This document shows, in pieces, positions 31,861-44,214 of a DNA stretch of 64,000 nt; position 1 is the first letter of the stretch; each line of letters starts with the position of its first letter. Both the position numbers and the translations under genes were made by a program. The notes under the pieces are model-generated. The model made no database searches and was not told the DNA's origin. It was given only the letters and a program-made list of their open reading frames with translations. This DNA is from Capitulum mitella (Eukaryota; Arthropoda; Thecostraca; Pollicipedomorpha; Pollicipedidae), in NCBI GenBank assembly GCA_030062745.1, contig CP099844.1, positions 23,684,596 to 23,748,595 of the forward strand, in the 5' to 3' direction.

Positions 31861-34800
31861 CAACTCTGTGAGACACCGCTTAGGAATGGGTCGAGGATAC
31901 ATGAACATACATGTTTGCTAGGTGCCGAAGGCGGCAAGCCGGGGTAGCTGTGGCGATAGAATCCGACGTAGATGTGAGGCCATTCGTCAGTGAATCGTGG
32001 GCCCTGGTTTTTGGCTTGGACAGTCTTGCGCTTTTGCGCTCTTATCATGACAGAATAACCCCTTGTTAACAAAAAAGCTAAGAGCCGTTTTTGTCTGACT
32101 TTCGCCATTTACCCTGTACATCGTGTCAAATTGCGTCCTGCAGATCCATTGCGCTTTGTGATGAAAGGCAATCAAAATGTCGCTGTAATTTCCTGAACAA
32201 AGAGATTATGCAATTGACAAGGACCATATGACAGCGTAACCCTTCGTTAACAGAACAGCCAAAAAAAGTAGACAGAATAGCCGTTTTTGTCTACCTGTTA
32301 CTGTTTACCCCATGAGTGCAGCTACGTCCTAGAAATTTGGGGGGGGAGGGGAACAAATCAGTATCTGGGTGGATGGTCCGACCCGATTTTTTTAATGGGA
32401 AACTGAGAAAAACGTTCACTTTTCAGCAGTTTTTTGCGGGAGGGGCGCAAAAGCACATTTTGCCAAAACTGCAGTGGACATGTCTCCCCCAGCTTCCCTC
32501 CGTGGTTACACCCATGATTTACCTCATACATCGTGTGAAACCGCGTCATGCAGATCCATGCGGATCTGCCCTTTCACTGATGTTATTCCCTAAACCATCA
32601 AAGTGAGCGCGGAGGAGACCAGCGACGAGTGAGGAGTAGGCAGCCCGGCCGCGCTAATGTCAGAAGAATATTATTTCGTGATCTGCCTGGTACCCCTACG
32701 AAACGTGTCTTTTGGAACATATCGCTGATGACTGGCTGCGGCAGCGAATGGCGGCTGTCTGCGGCGGAGAGCCGCTAACGTGCAGTCATCAGGGCTTACA
32801 ATAAATGAAATACCCGATACACCAGGACGAGTTACATCAACAGCCTGAATGATCACGGTTGCCAGCTGATCGGCTGCGATGCTCATTGACTGTACTGATG
32901 TTCGAACCAGAGTTGTACTGGCAACGACTTGTGGTGCTCCCGGGTCGTGACGCTGTTGCTCGGCGCTCGGGTTGTGCTTTCCTCAGTATGGCTGTATGCC
33001 CGATGATGCACCTAGCTGTCGTCGTTGGTTGTGCCGCTGTGCTGTTGGCGTGCCTTTTGCTGTCGGTGCGATGTTTGCGTGATTTAGCGTACACGGCACA
33101 TCGATTATTCAGGTTGGCTCGACGTCCCAGAGTTGGGTGATGGTCGAATCTCGTCGGCCGACCGCTGCAGGATGCCAGGGCCGTTGCGCCCCGCGCACCG
33201 CGTAGCTCGCACTGCCCGATGATGCGTTAATCGCCAGTCTTCTTTGCCAGTGCGGCAGTAGTCACCAGAGCGACGGCTGGAAGTCATGGCCCAGATGATC
33301 TGTGGGGTGATCCTGGCCCGTGTGCTGGTCCGGTGGACGTGTGTACCCCAGGTACCCGTGCGGCGAGCTCTCATGGTTGTCTCTGGTAACAGTGGCGGAG
33401 CGTGCGCCATAACGCATCGTGAATCACCGCGCTGATCGGCCTGCCAGGACTTCCGGTGTCCCGGCCGGCGCGTTGGTGACGAGGCCGCCGTGCCTAACTG
33501 GCTCGCAACCCTGGCCGGCTTGATCGAGGTCGGCCTGCCTGCGCGCTGATAGCTTCTTTCTAGCCGAGCAGCGACCCCGGCTGACAGGGACGGCGGATTG
33601 CATTTTCGGCTGGGGGAGGTTAGCTCTATCGGATCAATGGCTGACTTAATTTGGGTTACTTTCTCCCCCCAAAAAAGAAATAACTGAATTTTGTTATTTT
33701 TGCTATCGCCCAGTTTTTCGTTAAACAGACTTTTTCCCCAGGTTTTGGCGCCGGTGTGCACTTGTGTTCTCTAATATACATGTTTTTTTTTTGTTCAGGT
33801 CTATACCCATTGGCATTTTTCAGGTTTTTGCCCTTGGGCATCCGTCTACATAATGGCGAATGATGCAAACTTCTGTCTCTTATGTTGTCTGCGCTTACAA
33901 CACGAATTCAACATTATCATAACGTGCATTTGTAAATGGACTGAAAGGCAGTTTCCTGGCACAACATTAAAGTATAACTCGAAGCTCAGTTACAAAGTTC
34001 TTACGGACTATCACACGAAAACGCAATCATTGTCTCAAGCACTTGCCAAAGCAGCTTTGTGAAGGGCCTCGTCTAACATGTTAACTGGGAGCTCAGCCCC
34101 CACAGTGGAGGCGCCAGCCCCCCCCCCCCGCCCCCGTCAAGGCAAAACCAGGTGATTGTGGGGGGGAGTTGGAGTGTTCAAAATCAAGTCCGAAACAGAT
34201 TTGCTGCGGAGACGTGTTTTTTTAACGCGAAGTTATTGCAGACATGTACGATAAATACTGGGTTTTCTATGGTCGCATAAGAATTTTCCACATGCAAAGT
34301 CACTGCAAAATGCTTCGTCCATCAGTTTTTCGTGCGATTAAATCACAGGTGGCAGTGTATGGAAATCACATATGCTAATACCATTGTTATGCTGCAATGA
34401 CACTGAAAGGGCAAAACAAAAACAGCCAAACTATGAGGGGAAAAGGGCGGCGAAGACAGTAGTCTAGAGGCAAAAAAAGCAAGATCCAAAAAACATAGTT
34501 ATCTGGAACGCAGCCATATTCCGAAAACCAACGCTGCTGTAGTTCTGAGTGGTCTGTTTCTGAAGAATTTACGTTTTTTATAATCATGCATTTTGCCTTG
34601 AATATGGCCGTTTTTTTGCAACCAATTGCCTTCTCATGAAGCTTAGTTCGTTTTAGCCACACAATCAAATAAACTTAGAGCTCACTAAAATGCAAAGTGA
34701 CCTGATATTTCACCCCACATGGCCTATAGCACCTCTTGCTGTGATTTCGAAGTCAGAGTGCCCTAAAATCAATCACTTTCTTAGAAGCGGAATGAAATTC

Positions 34801-35204
34801 GTTGGGATGACTTGTTCGATTACAGTCAACGAACACAGCTCATCGAATAAGATGAATAACGGAAATTTCAATGACTGACAGTCGGAAGTCCTGACCACCT
34901 CGCCATCACGTCCATGTCTTGGTATAATCTTCATCCTTCGAGATATCAAGCTGCTACATATTGCCCCACTCCATGATTTGTAATGCAAAAGTTGGCCATT
35001 CTACACCAGTCCATGTGCGATGTACGTCCCAGGTACAATGATATAAGGTATACATACCCTCGCGATTATTTGTTCATCCAATATTTCGTCCCGCAATATT
35101 TTTCCGTTTCGATAAATATCGCTATTAGATATTTATCCTTACTGGACATCTTGCTGTTCCAAGTTTTCCCGGATGATGTTCATGTCTGTCGACAATTACC
35201 CTGT
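31861..35204. other. intergenic between serpin A and the TTAA element, no supported gene
   Basis: A degenerate repeat pair is at 32,100-32,170 and 32,515-32,580 (TACATCGTGTCAAATTGCGT, CAGATCCAT). Poly-C/poly-G transposon-like ends lie near 32,340, 32,490 and 34,110. An open frame at 32859-33140 (+) has a hydrophobic segment but no ATG-supported start or known motif, so it is not called. Confidence 0.5.
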
Positions 35205-36430
35205 TTAACCCCATTCCCGGCAGGGAGGGGGGGGGGCTAAATCCGCCCCCCCCTCAGTTTTTTTTTTGCTTGCCGATTCCAGGGTTTTTGGCGCAGCTTT
35301 ACGAAACTTGATGACTTTCCCTAGCTATTCTTTGTACGTGCCGTAACAAAATTTCAAAATTCTGTTTTGCACAGGGGCGGAGCCACACAACGTTTTTGGG
35401 AACTACCTCAGGCCATTTTTGGCCATGTTGAGGGTAAAAGGAAAATGTCTGTCAAAAATAAAGTTTTTAAGATAGAACTTAAAACTTTATATGGATGCAT
35501 AGCAAAATAGTTGGGCAACATGCAGATACAATTTTGTTCATGTGAGTTCACTTTACAACGTCAGATCAAGGTGAAAAGTCAAAATTTGGTTTTATAGTAA
35601 TAATTTCGGCGCTGCTTTTTCAAATGCTAAACCCGGAATAAATATGATGTCAAAAGGTGCTCTCTAATTTCGTACCAAGTTTCAACTTGATATCAGGTCG
35701 GGTCACGGAGCTATGACCTAAAATGTCAGTGCGCGTACCCTACATCGCAATAGCCATAAAATGAATTTTCTGAAATAGAGTGAATTCAAATGATTGAAAA
35801 CGCTTACAGATAATATCGAATGGACACGAGATCATTCCAAGTGGCCCCAAGGTCATTGAAGGTCATTTAAGGTCAAAGGTCACAAGTTGACCTGAAGAAT
35901 GTGTGACCATGACAGTTCCCCCTTTTTCATGTCCCTGGCACCGCCTATGCTAACATCATACAAACATTGTAATGCGATTTGTACTTCTTTACCATAACAT
36001 GACTAGCAGAAGCCAAAAAACTATTTTTGCCTTTTTGTTCATTCAGTTGTTGATAAACTAATCCTCCTATTTTTAAAACCCTGTGAACGCCCATGAATTT
36101 TCTCAAAATTTCATGTGTACCAATAGCAAAAATCCTATCCATTATCTCTCAATTCATGCCAGTTCCATAGAAGTCGGTCCATAAACAACGGAGTTAGAAT
36201 TCCAAAAATACCCCTAATTTTGACATTTGTGCCCCCTGTATCCACTCGTTTCAAAATTTTGGAAATTTCTTTTTATAAAAATGTAGTTCACGTCATGGCA
36301 AATCGCTCGCCGTTTGTTGCGATGAAATCGGATGTGTAGTTCTCGAGATCTCAGGGGGGGGGCCGAATCCGCCCCCCCCCCCCCTGCCGGGAATCGACCA
36401 TACCATCTAGCCCTCCGGGAATAGGGTCAA
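35205..36430. mobile_element. non-autonomous TTAA-flanked element with terminal inverted repeats (piggyBac-like)
   Basis: The left end is TTAA then CCCCATTCCCGG (35205-35220). The right end read inward on the opposite strand is TTGA then CCCTATTCCCGG (36430-36415). Both ends continue into a second matching block, ATTCCCGGCAGGG, then a G run, WAATCCGC or GATTCGGC, and a C run. TTAA flanks with CCC termini are typical of piggyBac elements; one flank has mutated to TCAA. The interior (1218 bp) has no transposase frame. Class assignment is inference. Confidence 0.65.
35850..35893. promoter_or_regulatory. array of AGGTCA nuclear-receptor half-sites
   Basis: AGGTCA occurs at 35850, 35860, 35870 and 35877, that is two direct repeats with 4-bp spacers then one with a 1-bp spacer. 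An inverted TGACCT follows at 35888. DR4 and DR1 are classic nuclear-receptor response elements. It lies inside the TTAA-flanked element. Confidence 0.55.
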
Positions 36431-39400
36431 TGCTTTACTTCTGACATTTTGTTTTCAAGATTTCTACACTCGATACTCCACCATACGGCATCCTGTGGGG
36501 TAACTGTGTCGTCCCTAGTTCCGAAGATAAACGCGTGCTAGAAACCAATGACTTGTGGTAAAAGGCATATATCACATGGGACATGAAAGAAATGTGATCA
36601 CTTTTGACATTTCCTTATCCTAACCATTGTTGATTTTTTCCGGAAGTGTTCTAATGCTGTATAGCTAAGTTTATTGGTCATGACGTGGAGTCTACATGTC
36701 TACAGCCCTTTCCTTGCAAATACCGTGCGTTCGTTCATTGTCTTATCTTTATCATTATTGATTTTTTTATGCAGTTGTTTTAATGCTTCATATGTAAGTT
36801 CATTGGTCTTCACGCGGCATATAGATATATACACTCTTGCACTTGCGAGTAGCAGTGTTTCGTATCCCTTTACGTCTCACAATGCCATCATTTCAAGGGG
36901 TCCCTGTATCTCACGAAACCGCCTCCACCCTCGTAACCACTCACACATTACTTTGCAGACGCTAGCGATTTGTGAGGCTAGAAACACCATAAGAGCATAA
37001 TCTCGTCTAGATACCCGACGATGAAAGCAAATCTATCATATGAAAGATAGCGCGCTTCTTGTTACATACTGAGGGAGAGATGTCGGTGACGGTCCTGTTC
37101 AGAAATTCTCAACTTCTGTTCGGGACGTGGTCGCTACACACTACACAGGTCACAGAGTTCGTAACATGGAGCAAAGAAAGGCTGTATTAACCTCCATGTA
37201 CCACAGGAATGACACCAGAACATCTAAAATTGTACTTGTGAATCATTCATGTGTTCCTAGCATCACAAGAAACACAGCCAGTTAAGCAATGCAACAACGT
37301 AGCGACATGTGTCATTGGCTTAGCCGGACTGGGATCGTCCCTCCGAATTTTGCGGAAGTTGACTTGATGACTAAAGCATGGCATTAAAAATACATGGTAG
37401 AACCGATCTCGATAAAGTCGTGCATAGTTGTTGGGGCCGGTTTTGTGAAGAAATTGCACCATGTTAAATGGCGTTATTGTGGGATACCCCTTCCTTCATG
37501 TCGCATGCGGTTATCATATGCATTATGTAGCAGCACATTGTTACCTAGCCCACGTTTGTCTTCCCAGCTGTGCATTTACGACATCCTCCAACGGACTTGG
37601 CTCCGCTTCCATAAGAATGTTCTTGATACACATGTGACCCGAAAACCGCACCTTAAGGTCAATGATGTCATCTGGGGCAAAACACAGGGCCACTTTTGAA
37701 CCGGTGGAGGTCAAAACAGAGGGCTGGTGTGGCTTAAACGAGGTTATGGCTCATGACAAGATCTGCAGTAGGAAAAAACTGTCTTTCGCAGGGTAAAAAA
37801 AGCATGGTTTGAAAAGGCCAGTTCCACGTAACGAACCACTCTAAACGAATATAAAAATCCTGCTCCTAGGGGCTACATTAACTTATATGCGAATTTTCCG
37901 TGACTTCATTTTTACACAATGCAGTAGGCAGGTGTTATGGGGATACCAAGTTTTCAGACCTGACCCCCCCTCCCCAGTCCAAATTCCTTAGACGAGGCCC
38001 TAGCTTTGGCTGCCTCCCACACACACATACTGTAATGATGCCAGCACCAAACGTCTGACATGTAGAACGGAACCATCTTACCGGAGTGCCCAAAGGATTA
38101 ACAATTAGTACCATGCCCAACACCATTACGCATGGTATACAAAAAAGAATCTCAACATACATGAAGCTGAGTAACGCTAAAAACATATAGGGCTTATGTA
38201 TAATAAATATAATATAATTTTCCCCATAGGGCTAATATTCAATTTCCAGAAAAAGTGGAGTAATGGCCCCGCCCTCCCCTTCCCCTTGTTCCCGCGCCCA
38301 TGTATTAATGTCCACAAAAAACGGTTATATTTCTTTCTATTGATGTCACGTTTGGTGCAAAAGGTTGCCGCATACACTTGTGCTGATCACTCATGAAATC
38401 GTCGCCAGAATGTCGCGTCTTGAAATGGACGCCGAGTGCCATCAAATTTAATGCCTGCCATATCTGAAAAACCTTCGGATTTGTACTAAATTTCGCGAAA
38501 ACAGATATCGTCTGTCGCCCTTGCTCCCACAATGATTCCTATTCTTTTTTTTTAAAGCAAAAAGTTAATCTTTGCGATTTTGCTTAGTGCAGTGACCGAA
38601 ATTTCTGGGGAGGGGGCAAAAACATTGTTTGCCCCCCTGCCTGACGGCTAGGGGAGCGACTGCCCCCCCCCCCCCGCCCCCTTTTTCCGCCGTCGCTGTC
38701 ATAGTCAAAATGGTTTCAGGAACACACGTTATGTATAGCAATACACTAATAATGTACGAATACATAAATGTACTTGGGCTGTGGCCGGGGCCCGCCCGAT
38801 CACAATTTGCTACGCGTAGAACCACATTTAAACTCGGGTTAGACCAAGCACCGATCTGTGGATTCCCAAAGAGAACCTGCGCGAGCCCACAGTGAACAGT
38901 CCATTCGACTGGGTGCCCAATTCCAGATCGGGCTATCCGGAGTAAGGTGGGTTTGTCCATGCACATCCCGCTCGGACCCACACTTTTCCTCTGGGTTAAG
39001 GCATATCTTTGTCCAAGAGAACTGCGGCAAGCCTGCGCAGCGTTCGTACATGCACGGGCACGGGCAACGTTAGCCCACTCGGGATGAAATGTGGCTCTGC
39101 TTGGGAGTCAATATGGTGTTCTGTGTCGGGCGCCGAGTAGAGTCACAACGCAACGCGGTTACTCCAAGTAGGTTGCGCGAGTTGGCCGTACCCCGGCCCA
39201 CGTGGTACCAAAATTGCTGGCTGAGATCGCTCTGCCAGACTGCCGAATTGTCGATGCTTTGAAAGCTGACTGTCATCACAGTTCCTCCTTCCGATTTCGT
39301 TGTTCACACGGTTGTATCGAGGCGGAGACTTGCAGCCATAGCGATGGCTGGCAATCCCATGGGGGATGGGGGGAGGTCTGAACTCCCAATATTCAAGGAT

Positions 39401-40020
39401 TTTAGCATTAGGCCTATAGCAATGGCTGGAAAAAAGGGAACCCGTCCAATAATTTTCGGAGATTTCCAGTCCTGTAGCTGCATAAATGACCGCCAACGCG
39501 CAATGTAAATGTAGTATTCTTCCCTCTTTAACGGCCTTGCGCCACCGTCCAAGTTTTCATAACACCATGGCGCGGTCAATCAAAATAATATCGAGTCTTC
39601 ATCGGACGTCTTCGTCCACGAAGCGAAACAACGACGGAGATCATGTGATGCCAGGCCCAGGCTTTGTCATTTCTGTCACCGTATATACACTACCAGCTCC
39701 CAAGTGTATCGGTGCATGCGTCACTCTGTGGCTAAAAGATGTACTAAAACTTCCTACGTAGGTTTTAAAAGACGGTGCAATGCAGCGCTACGGCATCCGC
39801 GATTGTACTGCCCTCTATATGCGCTTGGCGCCCTCTTCCCTCTCACTACCCGAGTCAGACAATGCCTTCGCAGACTGAAGTTCATCACAGCCGCAACTGA
39901 TATTCCTGTCATCACGTTCGGTACGCATTCATTTTCTTCTTTACCTACAGTTCTGAATCTCTGTCGCAGTTTCAGGAAGGAACGGGTGAGCGAGTGAAAG
40001 TGAGATAAGGAAGGAAACGG
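36431..40020. other. intergenic, no supported gene
   Basis: No gene is supported. A poly-G/poly-C pair near 38,610-38,690 resembles degraded transposon ends. Confidence 0.5.
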
Positions 40021-40021
40021 T

Positions 40022-40234
40022 CCTCCGCAGGCAAGTTGGTTGGTTGGTTGGTTGGTTATTGGGTTATTTAACGACGCTCTCGACTTCTAGGGTCATTGCG
40101 TGTCGCAAACTCTCACGCCGGTTGTTGCGAGGGACGGCGAAATGTCACTATTACCCGGACTTGAACCGGGGGTCTTTCGGTCACAAGGCGAGCACGGCAA
40201 CCACTACACTACGCCGTTCCCCTCCGCAGACAAG
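40022..40234 (-). mobile_element. tRNA-derived SINE with target-site duplication
   Basis: On the - strand the element starts GGAACGGCGTAGTGTAGTGG, containing a box A (TAGTGTAGTGG). The box B-like GGTTCAAGTCC follows about 45 bp later. A tRNA-unrelated body follows and it ends in (CCAA)n, seen on the + strand as TTGG repeats at 40036-40060. The insertion is flanked by CCTCCGCAGGCAAG (40022) and CCTCCGCAGACAAG (40221), 13 of 14 identical, as expected for LINE-mediated insertion. The anticodon-like position reads GTG. Confidence 0.85.
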
Positions 40235-40860
40235 TAGATGGCCATTTGTTGTCTGACTTTCCATCCCACGCGAGACAGAAATATACTCTCAGACTTCAAA
40301 CTGTAGATGTCAATGTTTCATTTGCACCTTCCCAGACAGCCTGCTGGCGTACAGTTGCAGATTTCATCAAGCTGGCATTTTGTTGGCCGTCAGCCCTCCC
40401 TTTTCCCTAAGAAACACATCAGGATCATCACAATCATAATCATCTCATTTGGCTTTATCGTTTGTAAATATCGGTTTCTTTCGCTTAGGAACACTGGATA
40501 AAGCACTGCTACACGACTTTACAACTGTTAAACATACAAATGTTCTACAATACAAAACAATACAAATGCTCAGTGTACCGTCCCACATGGAGCAAACGCA
40601 CACCGAAGCATTCAAAAACACATCACGCTAAGTTAAAAAAAATCGATGTGTCGGATGACACCAGCAGCACAACCAAAACCGTGCCGAAAAAGGTGAACAT
40701 GGGCAAGCAGGGCGGTGAACGGAATACCACGCCCACGCTGAACATCGGCTAGCCGAAATGATGAAGGGACCTCCTCGAAGAAGTGCTCGTCGACGCCTAC
40801 TGCAAAGCAGACGTCACAGGCAGGCACAGCACAAAGTCAAAGCTGGCATGAACTAGGTCG

Positions 40861-41156
40861 GACGGAGACGGGGACGGACAGGCAAGGATATACAGACAGA
40901 GACAGGGACAGGGAGTGATGAGGTAGATGCAGAGGCAGCGAGACAGAGGCGCAGATGAATAGGCAGATACGGACAGACAGACACAGACAGATGGATGCAG
41001 AACGACAGAGAGACGCAGGCACAGGCAGATGGACATTAAGAGATGCAGACAAACAGACAGAAACAGACAATGGCCGGGAGAAACAGACACACAGAAGCAG
41101 ACAGAGACAGAGGCAGAGGCAGACAGAGACAGAGACTAACAGATGCGGAAACGGGG
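40861..41156. repeat. CAGA-rich simple repeat
   Basis: Purine-rich GACAGACAGAGACAG-type sequence with no fixed period. It generates long Ser/Leu/Cys-rich antisense open frames that are artefacts. Confidence 0.85.
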
Positions 41157-41157
41157 T

Positions 41158-41250
<93 letters not shown>
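41157..41250. repeat. (GA)n microsatellite
   Basis: Over 90 bp of almost pure GA dinucleotides with a single AAA interruption near 41176. Confidence 0.97.
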
Positions 41251-41252
<2 letters not shown>

Positions 41253-41280
41253 CAGACATACATAAAAAGACACGTCTAGG

Positions 41281-41508
41281 CATGCAAGCTAACACCCACA
41301 CATACTTATGAGTAAGACACATTCAGACATGAAAACAAAGATGTCTCCAGACATATACACAAATACACACCAAGACATACACACAGACCGACATTTCCAG
41401 GCATACAGACACATTCCGGCATACACCGAGGACACAACCAGACATACATGCAAACAATGACACATACAGACATACACATAAAGAGACAGACACATCCAGA
41501 CATGCACA
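41281..41508. repeat. CACA/GACATACA-rich simple repeat
   Basis: Imperfect ACACATCCAGACATAC repeats. The same composition resumes at 41,860 after the unit described next. Confidence 0.85.
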
Positions 41509-41680
41509 CCGTGATCGGTAGCTCCGTTGGTACAGCGCCGGCCTTGCCCTCCTGACAAGACGGGTTAGTCGCCTCAGCGGTCGATATTTGGCCCGCGGGT
41601 CAGCTGGCAACCGGTCAATAAATGGCAGGCTGACTACCCCACGGTCGTGTCGCACCCTGGACGGCACGTGAAACTTTCGC
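41509..41680 (+). mobile_element. possible tRNA-like SINE interrupting the simple repeat
   Basis: GATCGGTAGCTCCGTTGG contains a box A-like TAGCTCCGTTGG (one mismatch to the tRNA consensus), followed by TACAGCGCCGGCC. A box B is weak (GGTCGATATTT near 41580). It interrupts the CAGA-rich region with unrelated sequence. No target duplication was identified. Confidence 0.4.
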
Positions 41681-41829
41681 CACAAAAATCAGCCGTTACC
41701 TCGAACTGTTCAAAGGGGATATCGTTGCACAGACGCTCAATGGCGCCTGTGCAACAAGCTATGCTCTGCACGGGCTGCGATCCCTTACATCACGGAGGCA
41801 ACCATTCAGATCAAATTTACAAAAAAGAA

Positions 41830-42450
41830 AAAAAGATACATCGAGACATGCACGACACAGCCAAACATACACTCAGACAAAGGCAGATTTACACATACAC
41901 ATAGGCAAAGACACATCTACACATACACAGAAGGAGAAAGACAAACCCAAGCATACATCCAAGGATACAATGACACATCCAAAGACAAAAGACACATCCA
42001 AAAAGACACTCAGACAAAGGAATTCAGACATACGCACATCCAAAGACACGTCCAAACAGACACTCAGACAATGGGACGTCCAGACATACATACAGACTGC
42101 ACTCAGAATTACAGGAGACAGAGGCAGAAAGGGACAGAGACAGATGTAGCGACAGACCTAAGCAGCAGAGATAAATGACGAGCCTGAGGCAGATGAAGTA
42201 GATGCAGAGCCTGAGATGGGTACAGAGAATGAAGTAGATGCACAGACAAAGCATGATAGGTGATGAAGGAAACTGACAAACAGACAGGCAAAGACAGAGA
42301 CAGTCTGCCTGACACACAGACTGATGCAGACCAACAGACAAAGACAAATAGAGAAAGACAGACAGACAGGCAGACAGACATACAGTAGAGACTTAGAGAC
42401 ATACAGACGGGCAATGACATAGAGGCAGACAACTGACACAAAAACATACA
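41830..42450. repeat. CAGA/ACAC-rich simple repeat
   Basis: Continuation of the low-complexity region, with GACAGACAGGCAGACAGACA at about 42357-42380 and CACATCCAAAGACA-type units near 41,960-42,060. Confidence 0.85.
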
Positions 42451-42770
42451 TGCATGTGTAAAGTTGATCCGGCCACGGTGCCGTGAGCGGCTTCGTACGG
42501 CCGGGAGCGCTGGAACGCCGCCGTTACCGCCGATAAGGGGAGTCATAGCCGCGGCCAGTGTGGCCACCAGGAACGGCGGTGTCCCGGCAATGCGGCCGCA
42601 ACCGCCGACATCTCCGACAACGATAAGCGCATGCCGCACCGGGCAATGACGTTCCAATCCTAGTCCTACCGGCACGAGGAATCGTTCGGCGGGCAGGGAA
42701 GCAGCCCCTCATTTTTTTTTAATTTAACACATTGATCACGTAGGCGTTGACTGGGAAGTATTGGCCCAAA

Positions 42771-42815
42771 ATGCTTCCTCCACTGTGGAGGAGTTCTCCA
42801 CGGTGGAGGAAGCAT
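42771..42815. repeat. palindrome in GTGGAGGA-rich sequence
   Basis: ATGCTTCCTCCAC at 42771-42783 pairs exactly with GTGGAGGAAGCAT at 42803-42815. The loop and the following 40 bp contain further CTGTGGAGGAGTTC copies. It looks like a local duplication or a transposon end. Confidence 0.7.
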
Positions 42816-43239
42816 CTCCTCCCCCTCCACGCACTGTGGAGGAGTTCCCGCGCCCCTGGCCAGATCGCGTCGAAAAAGAACGAGTGGCATTGGCGCAACC
42901 ACTAATCAATAAATCAACGACTGTCACAGTACTAGATGGCGCGTGAACACTATTCTGTGGTTACGCATGAAAGCCGGTGAACGCAGCATTGGAAGCCTAG
43001 CTACCCATACTTTTATGGAAGTAATCTATTATATACGGTGTATGTTGCCGTATGCTCAGTCGATTGACAAACGTTTGGTGCTCATTGGCTTTGCGATTTT
43101 TTTTTTGGTATGGGATGGGCGTGCAGAACCACGTTGCTTATAGCTTACGCCACTTTGAGGTGTCAAAATGCATCCATGTCATTGGCACTGAAACGCGATA
43201 TATTAAACACAACTAGCCATCGATTATATTTCATACTGT

Positions 43240-43990
43240 AACGATTCCCTGAGCAGTTACCGAATGTGGAATGGGCAGCAACACTGGCGTTACGTTATTG
43301 GTGAATGATAGCATGCGGAGATCCCGTTTATACATCTTTCTTTGCTCACAGTGCATATTTCTCGATGGAATGTAAACGCAAGACATTTCAGAGAATTTCC
43401 AGTTGAACAGTGATGGTTTCATGGACAATGATGAAGTGATTGTTGAGTATGGTTTGGCAGCAAGAGGTATCATTTCTGGCTCCCATCCAGTCTTTGTTAG
43501 CAACATATGGAAGTTCATAAAATTCAAACGCGAACTATTCTTGGGCACTAGCAATCGATTACTGATAGTTTCATTAAAATCTATAGGATCCTTTTTGAGT
43601 ATGGTTTCGGCAGCAACCTGGGCGTTGCGTTATTAGTGAGTGATGGCGTGCAGCGGTTCCGAGTTTCACGTTTATGCATTTTTCTCTACTTAGAGTGCAT
43701 ATTTCTGGATGAAACTTGCACGCGAACCATTTTAGAGCGTTTCCAGTCGATTGGTGATGGTTCCATGGACGTTGGTTTAGTGGTTCTTGAGTATGGTTTG
43801 GGCAGCAAGACCATTTTTAGTTTCTGTCCATATGTTTGTTAATGACCTATGGAAGTCAGTAAAACTCAAACACGAACCATTCCTGGACATTGTGAGTCGA
43901 TTGCTCATGGTTTTCTGAAAATCCGTATGATGGTTTTCGAGAACAGTTTGGGCAGCAACAGCTGATTGGTCATTTGTGACTGCAACGCTC
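43240..43990. repeat. about 340-bp tandem repeat upstream of serpin B
   Basis: GGCAGCAAC(A/C)CTGGGCGTT...GTTATT is found at 43273 and 43609. GAGTATGGTTTGG(G)CAGCAAGA is at about 43445 and 43786. GGCAGCAACA occurs again at 43951. Intervals are 336-342 bp, so about two and a quarter diverged units. A remnant (GAGTATGGTTTGGGCAGCAG) is at 44111, just before the serpin B promoter. Confidence 0.8.
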
Positions 43991-44173
43991 ATTTAAGTCC
44001 ACTTTTTCAGTCATTACCGCATAAAACATCTCAAGACACAAACGCAAAAGTACTTATTCACAACTTTATCGATTCCTTTCATCAGAAAGTCAAAATGCTT
44101 GTTAGTTTTAGAGTATGGTTTGGGCAGCAGATCCGGGCAGCAAATTGTACTCTCCCTTTTCCGTCGTCGCTTA

Positions 44174-44214
44174 TCGCACCAGCTGACCGCGCTGCTGGTC
44201 GGCTCTGGCTTTGG
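44174..44214 (+). promoter_or_regulatory. promoter block of serpin B shared with serpin A
   Basis: CACCAGCTGACCGCGCTGC then GGTCGGCTCTGGCTTTGG matches the - strand block at 31783-31739 upstream of serpin A. CAGCTG is an E-box. The distance to the coding region is similar in both genes. Confidence 0.45.

Noticed and set aside
32859-33140. Frame with a hydrophobic segment (AVVVGCAAVLLACLLLSV)
   Set aside because: No ATG-led start, no homologue recognised and no splice context; it could resemble a membrane anchor by chance.
34870-34950. tRNA-like GGCGAGGTGGTCAGGACTTC on the - strand
   Set aside because: Resembles a box A region, but I find no box B or closing stem, so no tRNA or SINE is called.
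35372-35949. Possible separate hAT-like element from CAGGGGCGGAGCCAC to GGCACCGCCTATG
   Set aside because: The ends are only loosely inverted and no 8-bp duplication is present; it lies inside the better-supported TTAA-flanked element.
40837-42451. Long Ser/Leu/Cys-rich open frames on the - strand
   Set aside because: They are translations of CAGA, GA and ACAC simple repeats; no start context, family motif or splice signals.
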